Assembly: GCA_036971475.1 (NCBI GenBank)
Contig: JBAIZL010000008.1
Coordinates: 10,193,395 to 10,257,394 of the forward strand
Length of the DNA: 64,000 nucleotides
Direction of reading: 5' to 3'
Origin: Prosapia bicincta
Lineage: Eukaryota; Arthropoda; Insecta; Hemiptera; Cercopidae
Each line of letters opens with the position of its first letter. Position 1 is the stretch's first letter. Shown here piece by piece: positions 39,660 to 53,400 of this stretch. A program made the position numbers and the translations under genes. The notes below the pieces were generated by a model that worked only from the letters and a program-made list of their open reading frames with translations, searched no databases and had not been told where the DNA came from.

Positions 39660-42600
39660 GCACTTAGAAATGATCTATAATAAGCATTATAGGAGCTATC
39701 GCAATTGTCATATGTTTGCTCTAAAAAAAATGCATGAATTATAGTTCATGGATTTTGCGATTTCTACAAAAAATGGATTTCTCATTTAAAAGGCATAATA
39801 AACGCAGAATCGACCATAGATTCGCATTGTGCACTTAGAATTGATCTATAATAAGTATTATAGGAGCTATCGCAATTGTCATATATTTGTTCTAAGAAAA
39901 ATGCATGAATTATAGTTCATGGATTTTGCGATTTCTACAAAAAATGGATTTCTCATTTAAAAGGCATAATAAACGCAGAATCGACCATAGATTCGCATTG
40001 TGCACTTAGAATTGATCTATCATAATTATTATAGGAGCTATCGCAATTGTCATATATTTGCTCTAAAAAAAATGCATGAATTATAGCTCATGGATTTTGC
40101 GATTTCTACAAAAAATGGATTTCTCATTTAAAAGGCATAATAAACGCAGAATCGACCATAGATTCGCATTGTGCACTTAGAAATGGTCTATAATAAGTAA
40201 TATAGGAGCTATCGCAATTGTCATATATTTGCTCTAAAAAAAATGCATGAATTATAGTTCATGGATTTTGCGATTTCTACAAAAAATGGATTTCTCATTT
40301 AAAAGGCATAATAAACGCAGAATCGACCATAGATTCGCATTGTGCACTTAGAATTGATCTATAATAAGTATTATAGGAGCTATCGCAATTGTCATATATT
40401 TGCTCTAAAAAAAATGCATGAATTATAGTTCATGGATTTTGCGATTTCTACAAAAAATGGATTTCTCATTTAAAAGGCATAATAAACTCAGAATCGACCA
40501 TAGATTCGCATTGTGCACTTACAATTGATCTATAATAAGTGTTATAGGAGCTATGGCAATTGTCATATATTTGCTCTAAAAAATGCATGAATTATAGTTC
40601 ATGGATTTTGCTATTTCTACAAAAAATGGATTTCTCATTTAAAAAGCATAATAAACGCAGAATCGACCGTAGATTCGCATTGTGCACTTAGAATTGATCT
40701 ATAATAAGTATTATAGGAGCTATGGCAATTGTCATATATTTGCTCTAAAAAATGCATGAATTATAATTCATGGATTTTGCTATTTCTACAAAAAATGGAT
40801 TTCTCATTTAAAAGGCATAATAAACGCAGAATCGACCATAGATTCGCATTGTGCACTTAGAAATGATCTATAATAAGTATTATAGGAGCTATCGCAATTG
40901 TCATATATTTGCTCTAAAAAAAATGCATGAATTATAGTTCATGGATTTTGCGATTTCTAAAAAAAATGGATTTCTCATTTAAAAGGCATAATAAACGCAG
41001 AAGCGACCGTAGATTCGCATTGTGCACTTAGAATTGATCTATCATAAGTATTATAGGAGCTATCGCAATTGTCATATATTTGCTCTAAAAAAAATGCATG
41101 AATTATAGTTCATGGATTTTGCGATTTCTACAATAAATGGATTTCTCATTTAAAAGGCATAATAAACGCAGAATCGACCATAGATTCGCATTGTGCACTT
41201 AGAAATGATCTATAATAAGTATTATAGGAGCTATCGCAATTGTCATATATTTGCTCTAATAAAAATGCATGAATTATAGTTCATGGATTTTGCGATTTCT
41301 ACCAAAAATGGATTTCTCATTTAAAAGGCATAATAAACGCAGAATCGACCGTAGATTCGCATTGTGCACTTAGAATTGATATATCATAAGTATTATAGGA
41401 GCTATCGCAATTGTCATATATTAGCTCTAAAAAATGCATGAATTATAGTTCATGGATTTTGCGATTTCTACAAAAAATGGATTTCTCATTTAAAAAGCAT
41501 AATAAACGCAGAATCGACCATAGATTCGCATTGTGCACTTAGAAATGATCTATAATAAGCATTATAGGAGCTATCGCAATTGTCATATGTTTGCTCTAAA
41601 AAAAATGCATGAATTATAGTTCATGGATTTTGCGATTTCTACAAAAAATGGATTTCTCATTTAAAAGGCATAATAAACGCAGAATCGACCATAGATTCGC
41701 ATTGTGCACTTAGAATTGATCTATAATAAGTATTATAGGAGCTATCGCAATTGTCATATATTTGTTCTAAGAAAAATGCATGAATTATAGTTCATGGATT
41801 TTGCGATTTCTACAAAAAATGGATTTCTCATTTAAAAGGCATAATAAACGCAGAATCGACCATAGATTCGCATTGTGCACTTAGAATTGATCTATCATAA
41901 TTATTTTAGGAGCTATCGCAATTGTCATATATTTGCTCTAAAAAAAATGCATGAATTATAGCTCATGGATTTTGCGATTTCTACAAAAAATGGATTTCTC
42001 ATTTAAAAGGCATAATAAACGCAGAATCGACCATAGATTCGCATTGTGCACTTAGAAATGGTCTATAATAAGTAATATAGGAGCTATCGCAATTGTCATA
42101 TATTTGCTCTAAAAAAAATGCATGAATTATAGTTCATGGATTTTGCGATTTCTACAAAAAATGGATTTCTCATTTAAAAGGCATAATAAACGCAGAACCG
42201 ACCATAGATTCGCATTGTGCACTTAGAATTGATCTATAATAAGTATTATAGGAGCTATCGCAATTGTCATATATTTGCTCTAAAAAAAATGCATGAATTA
42301 TAGTTCATGGATTTTGCGATTTCTACAAAAAATGGATTTCTCATTTAAAAGGCATAATAAACTCAGAATCGACCATAGATTCGCATTGTGCACTTACAAT
42401 TGATCTATAATAAGTATTATAGGAGCTATGGCAATTGTCATATATTTGCTCTAAAAAATGCATGAATTATAGTTCATGGATTTTGCGATTTCTACAAAAA
42501 ATGGATTTCTCATTTAAAAGGCATAATAAACGCAGAATCGACCATAGATTCGCATTGTGCACTTAGAATTGATCTATAATAAGTATTATAGGAGCTATGG

Positions 42601-43250
42601 CAATTGTCATATATTTGCTCTAAAAAATGCATGAATTATAGTTCATGGATTTTGCTATTTCTACAAAAAATGGATTTCTCATTTAAAAAGCATAATAAAC
42701 GCAGAATCGACCGTAGATTCGCATTGTGCACTTAGAATTGATCTATCATAAATAGGAGCTATCGCAATTGTCATATATTAGCTCTAAAAAATGCATGAAT
42801 TATAGTTCATGGATCTTGCGATTTCTACAAAAAATGGATTTCTCATTTAAAAGGCATAATAAACGCAGAATCGACCATAGATCGCATTGTGCACTTAGAA
42901 TTGATCTATAATAAGTATTATAGGAGCTATCGCAATTGTCATATATTTGCTCTAAAAAAAAATGCAAGAATTATAGTTCATGGATTTTGCGATTTCTACA
43001 AAAAATGGATTTCTCATTTAAAAGGCATAATAAACGCAGAATCGACCATAGATTCGCATTGTGCACTTAGAAATGATCTATAATAAGTATTATAGGAGCT
43101 ATCGCAATTGTCATATATTTGCTCTAATAAAAATGCATGAATTATAGTTCATGGATTTTGCGATTTCTACCAAAAATGGATTTCTCATTTAAAAGGCATA
43201 ATAAACGCAGAATCGACCATAGATTCGCATTGTGCACTTAGAAATGATCT
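39660..43250. repeat. About 1.87-kb higher-order repeat (11 monomers)
   Basis: Rare variants recur in the same order about 1875 bp apart: TAAGCATTATAGG at 39681 and 41556, TATGTTTGCTC just after each, TTTGTTCTAAGAAAAATG near 39887 and 41762, and AATGGTCTATAATAAGTAATA near 40182 and 42057. The spacing is slightly below 11 x 171 because some monomers are short. Confidence 0.85.
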
Positions 43251-43959
43251 ATAATAAGTATTATAGGAGCTATCGCAATTGTCATATATTTGCTCTAAAA
43301 AAAATGCATGAATTATAGTTCATGGATTTTGCGATTTCTACAAAAAATGGATTTCTCATTTAAAAGTCATAATAAACGCAGAATCGACCATAGATTCGCA
43401 TTGTGCACTTAGAATTGATCTATAATAAGTATTATAGGAGCTATCGCAATTGTCATATATTTGCTCTAAAAAAAATGCATGAATTATAGTTCATGGATTT
43501 TGCGATTTCTACAAAAAATGGATTTCTCATTTAAAAGGCATAATAAACGCAGAATCGACCATAGATTCGCATTGTGCACTTAGAATTGATCTATAATAAG
43601 TATTATAGGAGCTATCGCAATTGTCATATATTTGCTCTAAAAAAAATGCATGAATTATAGTTCATGGATTTTGCGATTCCTACAAAAAATGGATTTCTCA
43701 TTTAAAAGGCATAATAAACGCAGAATCGACCATAGATTCGCATTGTGCACTTAGAAATGATCTATAATAAGTATTATAGGAGCTATCGCAATTGTCATAT
43801 ATTTGCTCTAAAAAAAATGCATGAATTATAGTTCATGGATTTTGCGATTTCTACAAAAAATGGATTTCTCATTTAAAAGGCATAGTAAACGCAGAATCGA
43901 CCATAGATTCGCATTGTGCACTTAGAATTGATCTATAATAATAATTATAGGAGCTATCG

Positions 43960-46900
43960 CAATTGTCATATATTTGCTCTAAAAAAAATGCATGAATTAT
44001 AGTTCATGGATTTTGCGATTTCTACAAAAAATGGATTTCTCATTTAAAAGGCATAATAAACGCAGAATCGACCATAGATTCGCATTGTGCACTTAGAAAT
44101 GACCTATAATAAGTATTATAGGAGCTATCGCAATTGTCATATATTTGCTCTAAAAAAAATGCATGAATTATAGTTCATGGATTTTGCGATTTCTACAAAA
44201 AATGGATTTCTCATTTAAAAGGCATAATAAACGCAGAATCGACCATAGATTCGCATTGTGCACTTAGAATTGATCTATAATAAGTATTATAGGAGCTATC
44301 GCAATTGTCATATATTTGCTCTAAAAAAAATGCATGAATTATAGTTCATGGATTTTGCGATTTCTACAAAAAATGGATTTCTCATTTAAAAGGCATAATG
44401 AACGCAGAATCGACCATAGATTCGCATTGTGCACTTAGAATTGATCTATAATAAGTATTATAGGAGCTATCGCAATTGTCATATATTTGCTCTAAAAAAA
44501 ATGCATGAATTATAGTTCATGGATTTTGCGATTTCTACAAAAAATGGATTTCTCATTTAAAAGGCATAATAAACGCAGAATCGACCATAGATTCGCATTG
44601 TGCACTTAGAATTGATCTATAATAAGTATTATAGGAGCTATCGCAATTGTCATATATTTGCTCTAAAAAAAATGCATGAATTATAGTTCATGGATTTTGC
44701 GATTTCTACAAAAAATGGATTTCTCATTTAAAAGGCATAATAAACGCAGAATCGACCATAGATTCGCATTGTGCACTTAGAAATGATCTATAACAAGTAT
44801 TATAGGAGCTATCGCAATTGTCATATATTTGCTCTAAAAAAAATGCATGAATTATAGTTAATGGATTTTGCGATTTCTACAAAAAATGGATATCTCATTT
44901 AAAAGGCATAATAAACGCAGAATCGACCATAGATTCGCATTGTGCACTTAGAATTGATCTATAATAAGTATTATAGGAGCTATCGCAATTGTCATATATT
45001 TGCTCTAAAAAAAATGCATGAATTATAGTTCATGGATTTTGCGATTTCTACAAAAAATGGATTTCTCATTTAAAAGGCATAATAAACGCAGAATCTACCA
45101 TAGATTCGCATTGTGCACTTAGAATTGATCTATAATAAGTATTATAGGAGCTATCGCAATTGTCATATATTTGCTCTAAAAAAAATGCATGAATTATAGT
45201 TCATGGATTTTGCGATTTCTACAAAAAATGGATTTCTCATTTAAAAGGCATAATAAACGCAGACTCGACCATAGATTCGCATTGTGCACTTAGAATTGAT
45301 CTATAATAAGTATTATAGGAGCTATCGCAATTGTCATATATTTGCTCTAAAAAAAATGCATGAATTATAGTTCATGGATTTTGCGATTTCTACAAAAAAT
45401 GGATTTCTCATTTAAAAGGCATAATAAACGCAGAATCGACCATAGATTCGCATTGTGCACTTAGAATTGATCTATAATAAGTATTATAAGAGCTATCGCA
45501 ATTGTCATATATTTGCTCTAAAAAAAATGCATGAATTATTGTTCATGGATTTTGCGATTTCTACAAAAAATGGATTTCTCATTTAAAAGGCATAATAAAC
45601 GCAGAATCGACCATAGATTCGCATTGTGCACTTAGAATTGATCTATAATAAGTATTATAGGAGCTATCGCAATTGTCATATATTTGCTCTAAAAAAAATG
45701 CATGAATTATAGTTCATGGATTTTGCGATTTCTACAAAAAATGGATTTCTCATTTAAAAGGCATAATAAACGCAGAATCGACCATAGATTCGCATTGTGC
45801 ACTTAGAATTGATCTATAATAAGTATTATAGGAGCTATCGCAATTGTCATATATTTGCTCTAAAAAAAATGCATGAATTATAGTTCATGGATTTTGCGAT
45901 TCCTACAAAAAATGGATTTCTCATTTAAAAGGCATAATAAACGCAGAATCGACCATAGATTCGCATTGTGCACTTAGAAATGATCTATAATAAGTATTAT
46001 AGGAGCTATCGCAATTGTCATATATTTGCTCTAAAAAAAATGCATGAATTATAGTTCATGGATTTTGCGATTTCTACAAAAAATGGATTTCTCATTTAAA
46101 AGGCATAGTAAACGCAGAATCGACCATAGATTCGCATTGTGCACTTAGAATTGATCTATAATAATAATTATAGGAGCTATCGCAATTGTCATATATTTGC
46201 TCTAAAAAAAATGCATGAATTATAGTTCATGGATTTTGCGATTTCTACAAAAAATGGATTTCTCATTTAAAAGGCATAATAAACGCAGAATCGACCATAG
46301 ATTCGCATTGTGCACTTAGAAATGATCTATAATAAGTATTATAGGAGCTATCGCAATTGTCATATATTTGCTCTAAAAAAAATGCATGAATTTTAGTTCA
46401 TGGATTTTGCGATTTCTACAAAAAATGGATTTCTCATTTAAAAGGCATAATAAACGCAGAATCGACCATAGATTCGCATTGTGCACTTAGAATTGATCTA
46501 TAATAAGTATTATAGGAGCTATCGCAATTGTCATATATTTGCTCTAAAAAAAATGCATGAATTATAGTTCATGGATTTTGCGATTTCTACAAAAAATGGA
46601 TTTCTCATTTAAAAGGCATAATAAACGCAGAATCGACCATAGATTCGCATTGTGCACTTAGAATTGATCTATAATAAGTATTATAGGAGCTATCGCAATT
46701 GTCATATATTTGCTCTAAAAAAAATGCATGAGTTATAGTTCATGGATTTTGCGATTTCTACAAAAAATGGATTTCTCATTTAAAAGGCATAATAAACGCA
46801 GAATCGACCATAGATTCGCATTGTGCACTTAGAAATGATCTATAATAAGTATTATAGGAGCTATCGCAATTGTCATATATTTGCTCTAAAAAAAATGCAT

Positions 46901-49900
46901 GAATTATAGTTCATGGATTTTGCGATTTCTACAAAAAATGGATATCTCATTTAAAAGGCATAATAAACGCAGAATCGACCATAGATTCGCATTGTGCACT
47001 TAGAATTGATCTATAATAAGTATTATACTAGCTATCGCAATTGTCATATATTTGCTCTAAAAAAAATGCATGAATTATAGTTCATGGATTTTGCGATTTC
47101 TACAAAAAATGGATTTCTCATTTAAAAGGCATAATAAACGCAGAATCGACCATAGATTCGCATTGTGCACTTAGAATTGATCTATAATAAGTATTATAGG
47201 AGCTATCGCAATTGTCATATATTTGCTCTAAAAAAAATGCATGAATTATAGTTCATGGATTTTGCGATTTCTACAAAAAATGGATTTCTCATTTAAAAGG
47301 CATAATAAACGCAGAATCGACCATAGATTCGCATTGTGCACTTAGAAATGACCTATAATAAGTATTATAGGAGCTATCGCAATTGTCATATATTTGCTCT
47401 AAAAAAAATGCATGAATTATAGTTCATGGATTTTGCGATTTCTACAAAAAATGGATTTCTCATTTAAAAGGCATAATAAACGCAGAATCGACCATAGATT
47501 CGCATTGTGCACTTAGAATTGATCTATAATAAGTATTATAGGAGCTATCGCAATTGTCATATATTTGCTCTAAAAAAAATGCATGAATTATAGTTCATGG
47601 ATTTTGCGATTTCTACAAAAAATGGATTTCTCATTTAAAAGGCATAATGAACGCAGAATCGACCATAGATTCGCATTGTGCACTTAGAATTGATCTATAA
47701 TAAGTATTATAGGAGCTATCGCAATTGTCATATATTTGCTCTAAAAAAAATGCATGAATTATAGTTCATGGATTTTGCGATTTCTACAAAAAATGGATTT
47801 CTCATTTAAAAGGCATAATAAACGCAGAATCGACCATAGATTCGCATTGTGCACTTAGAATTGATCTATAATAAGTATTATAGGAGCTATCGCAATTGTC
47901 ATATATTTGCTCTAAAAAAAATGCATGAATTATAGTTCATGGATTTTGCGATTTCTACAAAAAATGGATTTCTCATTTAAAAGGCATAATAAACGCAGAA
48001 TCGACCATAGATTCGCATTGTGCACTTAGAAATGATCTATAACAAGTATTATAGGAGCTATCGCAATTGTCATATATTTGCTCTAAAAAAAATGCATGAA
48101 TTATAGTTAATGGATTTTGCGATTTCTACAAAAAATGGATATCTCATTTAAAAGGCATAATAAACGCAGAATCGACCATAGATTCGCATTGTGCACTTAG
48201 AATTGATCTATAATAAGTATTATAGGAGCTATCGCAATTGTCATATATTTGCTCTAAAAAAAATGCATGAATTATAGTTCATGGATTTTGCGATTTCTAC
48301 AAAAAATGGATTTCTCATTTAAAAGGCATAATAAACGCAGAATCTACCATAGATTCGCATTGTGCACTTAGAATTGATCTATAATAAGTATTATAGGAGC
48401 TATCGCAATTGTCATATATTTGCTCTAAAAAAAATGCATGAATTATAGTTCATGGATTTTGCGATTTCTACAAAAAATGGATTTCTCATTTAAAAGGCAT
48501 AATAAACGCAGACTCGACCATAGATTCGCATTGTGCACTTAGAATTGATCTATAATAAGTATTATAGGAGCTATCGCAATTGTCATATATTTGCTCTAAA
48601 AAAAATGCATGAATTATAGTTCATGGATTTTGCGATTTCTACAAAAAATGGATTTCTCATTTAAAAGGCATAATAAACGCAGAATCGACCATAGATTCGC
48701 ATTGTGCACTTAGAATTGATCTATAATAAGTATTATAAGAGCTATCGCAATTGTCATATATTTGCTCTAAAAAAAATGCATGAATTATTGTTCATGGATT
48801 TTGCGATTTCTACAAAAAATGGATTTCTCATTTAAAAGGCATAATAAACGCAGAATCGACCATAGATTCGCATTGTGCACTTAGAATTGATCTATAATAA
48901 GTATTATAGGAGCTATCGCAATTGTCATATATTTGCTCTAAAAAAAATGCATGAATTATAGTTCATGGATTTTGCGATTTCTACAAAAAATGGATTTCTC
49001 ATTTAAAAGGCATAATAAACGCAGAATCGACCATAGATTCGCATTGTGCACTTAGAATTGATCTATAATAAGTATTATAGGAGCTATCGCAATTGTCATA
49101 TATTTGCTCTAAAAAAAATGCATGAATTATAGTTCATGGATTTTGCGATTCCTACAAAAAATGGATTTCTCATTTAAAAGGCATAATAAACGCAGAATCG
49201 ACCATAGATTCGCATTGTGCACTTAGAAATGATCTATAATAAGTATTATAGGAGCTATCGCAATTGTCATATATTTGCTCTAAAAAAAATGCATGAATTA
49301 TAGTTCATGGATTTTGCGATTTCTACAAAAAATGGATTTCTCATTTAAAAGGCATAGTAAACGCAGAATCGACCATAGATTCGCATTGTGCACTTAGAAT
49401 TGATCTATAATAATAATTATAGGAGCTATCGCAATTGTCATATATTTGCTCTAAAAAAAATGCATGAATTATAGTTCATGGATTTTGCGATTTCTACAAA
49501 AAATGGATTTCTCATTTAAAAGGCATAATAAACGCAGAATCGACCATAGATTCGCATTGTGCACTTAGAAATGATCTATAATAAGTATTATAGGAGCTAT
49601 CGCAATTGTCATATATTTGCTCTAAAAAAAATGCATGAATTTTAGTTCATGGATTTTGCGATTTCTACAAAAAATGGATTTCTCATTTAAAAGGCATAAT
49701 AAACGCAGAATCGACCATAGATTCGCATTGTGCACTTAGAATTGATCTATAATAAGTATTATAGGAGCTATCGCAATTGTCATATATTTGCTCTAAAAAA
49801 AATGCATGAATTATAGTTCATGGATTTTGCGATTTCTACAAAAAATGGATTTCTCATTTAAAAGGCATAATAAACGCAGAATCGACCATAGATTCGCATT

Positions 49901-50457
49901 GTGCACTTAGAATTGATCTATAATAAGTATTATAGGAGCTATCGCAATTGTCATATATTTGCTCTAAAAAAAATGCATGAGTTATAGTTCATGGATTTTG
50001 CGATTTCTACAAAAAATGGATTTCTCATTTAAAAGGCATAATAAACGCAGAATCGACCATAGATTCGCATTGTGCACTTAGAAATGATCTATAATAAGTA
50101 TTATAGGAGCTATCGCAATTGTCATATATTTGCTCTAAAAAAAATGCATGAATTATAGTTCATGGATTTTGCGATTTCTACAAAAAATGCATATCTCATT
50201 TAAAAGGCATAATAAACGCAGAATCGACCATAGATTCGCATTGTGCACTTAGAATTGATCTATAATAAGTATTATACTAGCTATCGCAATTGTCATATAT
50301 TTGCTCTAAAAAAAATGCATGAATTATAGTTCATGGATTTTGCGATTTCTACAAAAAATGGATTTCTCATTTAAAAGGCATAATAAACGCAGAATCGACC
50401 ATAGATTCGCATTGTGCACTTAGAATTGATCTATAATAAGTATTATAGGAGCTATCG
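43960..50457. repeat. 3249-bp higher-order repeat, two tandem copies (19 monomers each)
   Basis: Private variants recur exactly 3249 bp (19 x 171) apart: CATAATGAACG at 44394 and 47643, GAATCTACCATAG at 45091 and 48340, TATTATACTAGC at 47021 and 50270. A second offset of 2223 bp (13 x 171) links CATAGTAAACG at 43881 and 46104, so the units were themselves built from an earlier duplication. Confidence 0.92.
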
Positions 50458-53400
50458 CAATTGTCATATATTTGCTCTAAAAAAAATGCATGAATTATAG
50501 TTCATGGATTTTGCGATTTCCACAAAAAATGGATTTCTCATTTAATAGGCATAATAAACGCAGAATCGACCATAGATTCGCATTGTGCACTTAGAATTGA
50601 TCTATAATAAGTATTATAGGAGCTATCGCAATTGTCATATATTTGCTCTAAAAAAAATGCATGAATTATAGTTCATGGATTTTGCGATTTCTACAAAAAA
50701 TGGATTTCTCATTTAAAAGGCATAATAAACGCAGTATCGACCATAGATTCGCATTGTGCACTTAGAATTGATCTATAATAAGTATTATAGGAGCTATCGC
50801 AATTGTCATATATTTGCTCTAAAAAAAATGCATGAAATATAGTTCATGGATTTTGCGATTTCTACAAAAAATGGATTTCTCATTTAAAAGGCATAATAAA
50901 CGCAGAATCGACCATAGATTCGCATTGTGCACTTAGAATTGATCTATAATAAGTATTATAGGAGCTATCGCAATTGTCATATATTTGCTCTAAAAAAAAT
51001 GCATGAATTATAGTTCATGGATTTTGCGATTTCTACAAAAAATGGATTTCTCATTTAAAAGGCATAATAAACGCAGAATCGACCATAGATTCGCATTGTG
51101 CACTTAGAATTGATCTATAATAAGTATTATAGGAGCTATCGCAATTGTCATATATTTGCTCTAAAAAAAATGCATGAATTATAGCTCATGGATTTTGCGA
51201 TTTCTACAAAAATGGATTTCTCATTTAAAAGGCATAATAAACGCAGAATCGACCATAGATTCGCATTGTGCACTTAGAAATGATCTATAATAAGTATTAT
51301 AGGAGCTATCGCAATTGTCATATATTTGCTCTAAAAAAAATGCATGAATTATAGTTCATGGATTTTGCGATTTCTACAAAAAAGGGATTTCTCATTTAAA
51401 AGGCATAATAAACACAGAATCGACCATAGATTCACATTGTGCACTTAGAATTGATCTATAATAAGTATTATAGGAGCTATCGCAATTGTCATATATTTGC
51501 TCTAAAAAAAATGCATGAACTATAGTTCATGGATTTTGCGATTTCTACAAAAAATGGATTTCTCATTTAAAAGGCATAATAAACGCAGTATCGACCATAG
51601 ATTCGCATTGTGCACTTAGAATTGATCTATAATAAGTATTATAGGAGCTATCGCAATTGTCATATATTTGCTCTAAAAAAAATGCATGAATTATAGTTCA
51701 TGGATTTTGCGATTTCTACAAAAAATGGATTTCTCATTTAAAAGGCATAATAAACGCAGAATCGACCATAGATTCGCATTGTGCACTTAGAATTGATCTA
51801 TAATAAGTATTATAGGAGCTATCGCAATTGTCATATATTTGCTCTAAAAAAAATGCATGAATTATAGTTCATGGATTTTGCGATTTCTACAAAAAATGGA
51901 TTTCTCATTTAAAAGGCATAATAAACGCAGAATCGACCATAGATTCGCATTGTGCACTTAGAATTGATCTATAATAAGTATTATAGGAGCTATCGCAATT
52001 GTCATATATTTGCTCTAAAAAAAATGCATGAATTATAGCTCATGGATTTTGCGATTTCTACAAAAATGGATTTCTCATTTAAAAGGCATAATAAACGCAG
52101 AATCGACCATAGATTCGCATTGTGCACTTAGAAATGATCTATAATAAGTATTATAGGAGCTATCGCAATTGTCATATATTTGCTCTAAAAAAAATGCATG
52201 AATTATAGTTCATGGATTTTGCGATTTCTACAAAAAAGGGATTTCTCATTTAAAAGGCATAATAAACACAGAATCGACCATAGATTCACATTGTGCACTT
52301 AGAATTGATCTATAATAAGTATTATAGGAGCTATCGCAATTGTCATATATTTGCTCTAAAAAAAATGCATGAATTATAGTTCATGGATTTTGCGATTTCT
52401 ACAAAAAATGGATTTCTCATTTAAAAGGCATAATAAACGCAGAATCGACCATAGATTCGCATTGTGCACTTAGAAATGATCTATAATAAGTATTACAGGA
52501 GCTATCGCAATTGTCATATATTTGCTCTAATATAAATGCATGAATTATAGTTCATGGATTTTGCGATTTCTACAAAAAATGGATTTCTCATTTAAAAGGC
52601 ATAATAAACGCAGAATCGACCATAGATTCGCATTGTGCACTTAGAATTGATCTATAATAAGTATTATAGGAGCTATCGCAATTGTCATATATTTGCTCTA
52701 AAAAAAATGCATGAATTGTAGTTCATGGATTTTGCGATTTCTACAAAAAATGGATTTCTCATTTAAAAGGCAAAATAAACGCAGAATCGACCATAGATTC
52801 GCATTGTGCACTTAGAATTGATCTATAATAAGTATTATAGGAGCTATCGCAATTGTCATATATTTGCTCTAAAAAAAATGCATGAATTATAGTTCATGGA
52901 TTTTGCGATTTCTACAAAAAATGGATTTCTCATTTAAAAGGCATAATAAACGCAGAATCGACCATAGATTCGCATTGTGCACTTAGAATTGATCTATAAT
53001 AAGTATTATAGGAGCTATCGCAATTGTCATATATTTGCTCTAAAAAAAATGCATGAATTATAGTTCATGGATTTTGCGATTCCTACAAAAAATGGATTTC
53101 TCATTTAAAAAGCCTAATAAACGCAGAATCGACCATAGATTCGCATTGTGCACTTAGAAATGATCTATAATAAGTATTATAGGAGCTATCGCAATTGTCA
53201 TATATTTGCTCTAAAAAAAATGCATGAATTATAGTTCATGGATTTTGCGATTTCTACAAAAAAATGGATTTCTCATTTAAAAGGCATAATAAACGCAGAA
53301 TCGACCATAGATTCGCATTGTGCACTTAGAATTGATCTATAATAAGTATTATAGGAGCTATCGCAATTGTCATATATTTGCTCTAAAAAAAATGCATGAA

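Noticed and set aside
42889..43083. Short ORFs in the 171-bp satellite (also 33788-33979, 57206-57388, 63317-63499)
   Set aside because: They arise where a small indel removes a stop in the monomer, and are not conserved between monomers.
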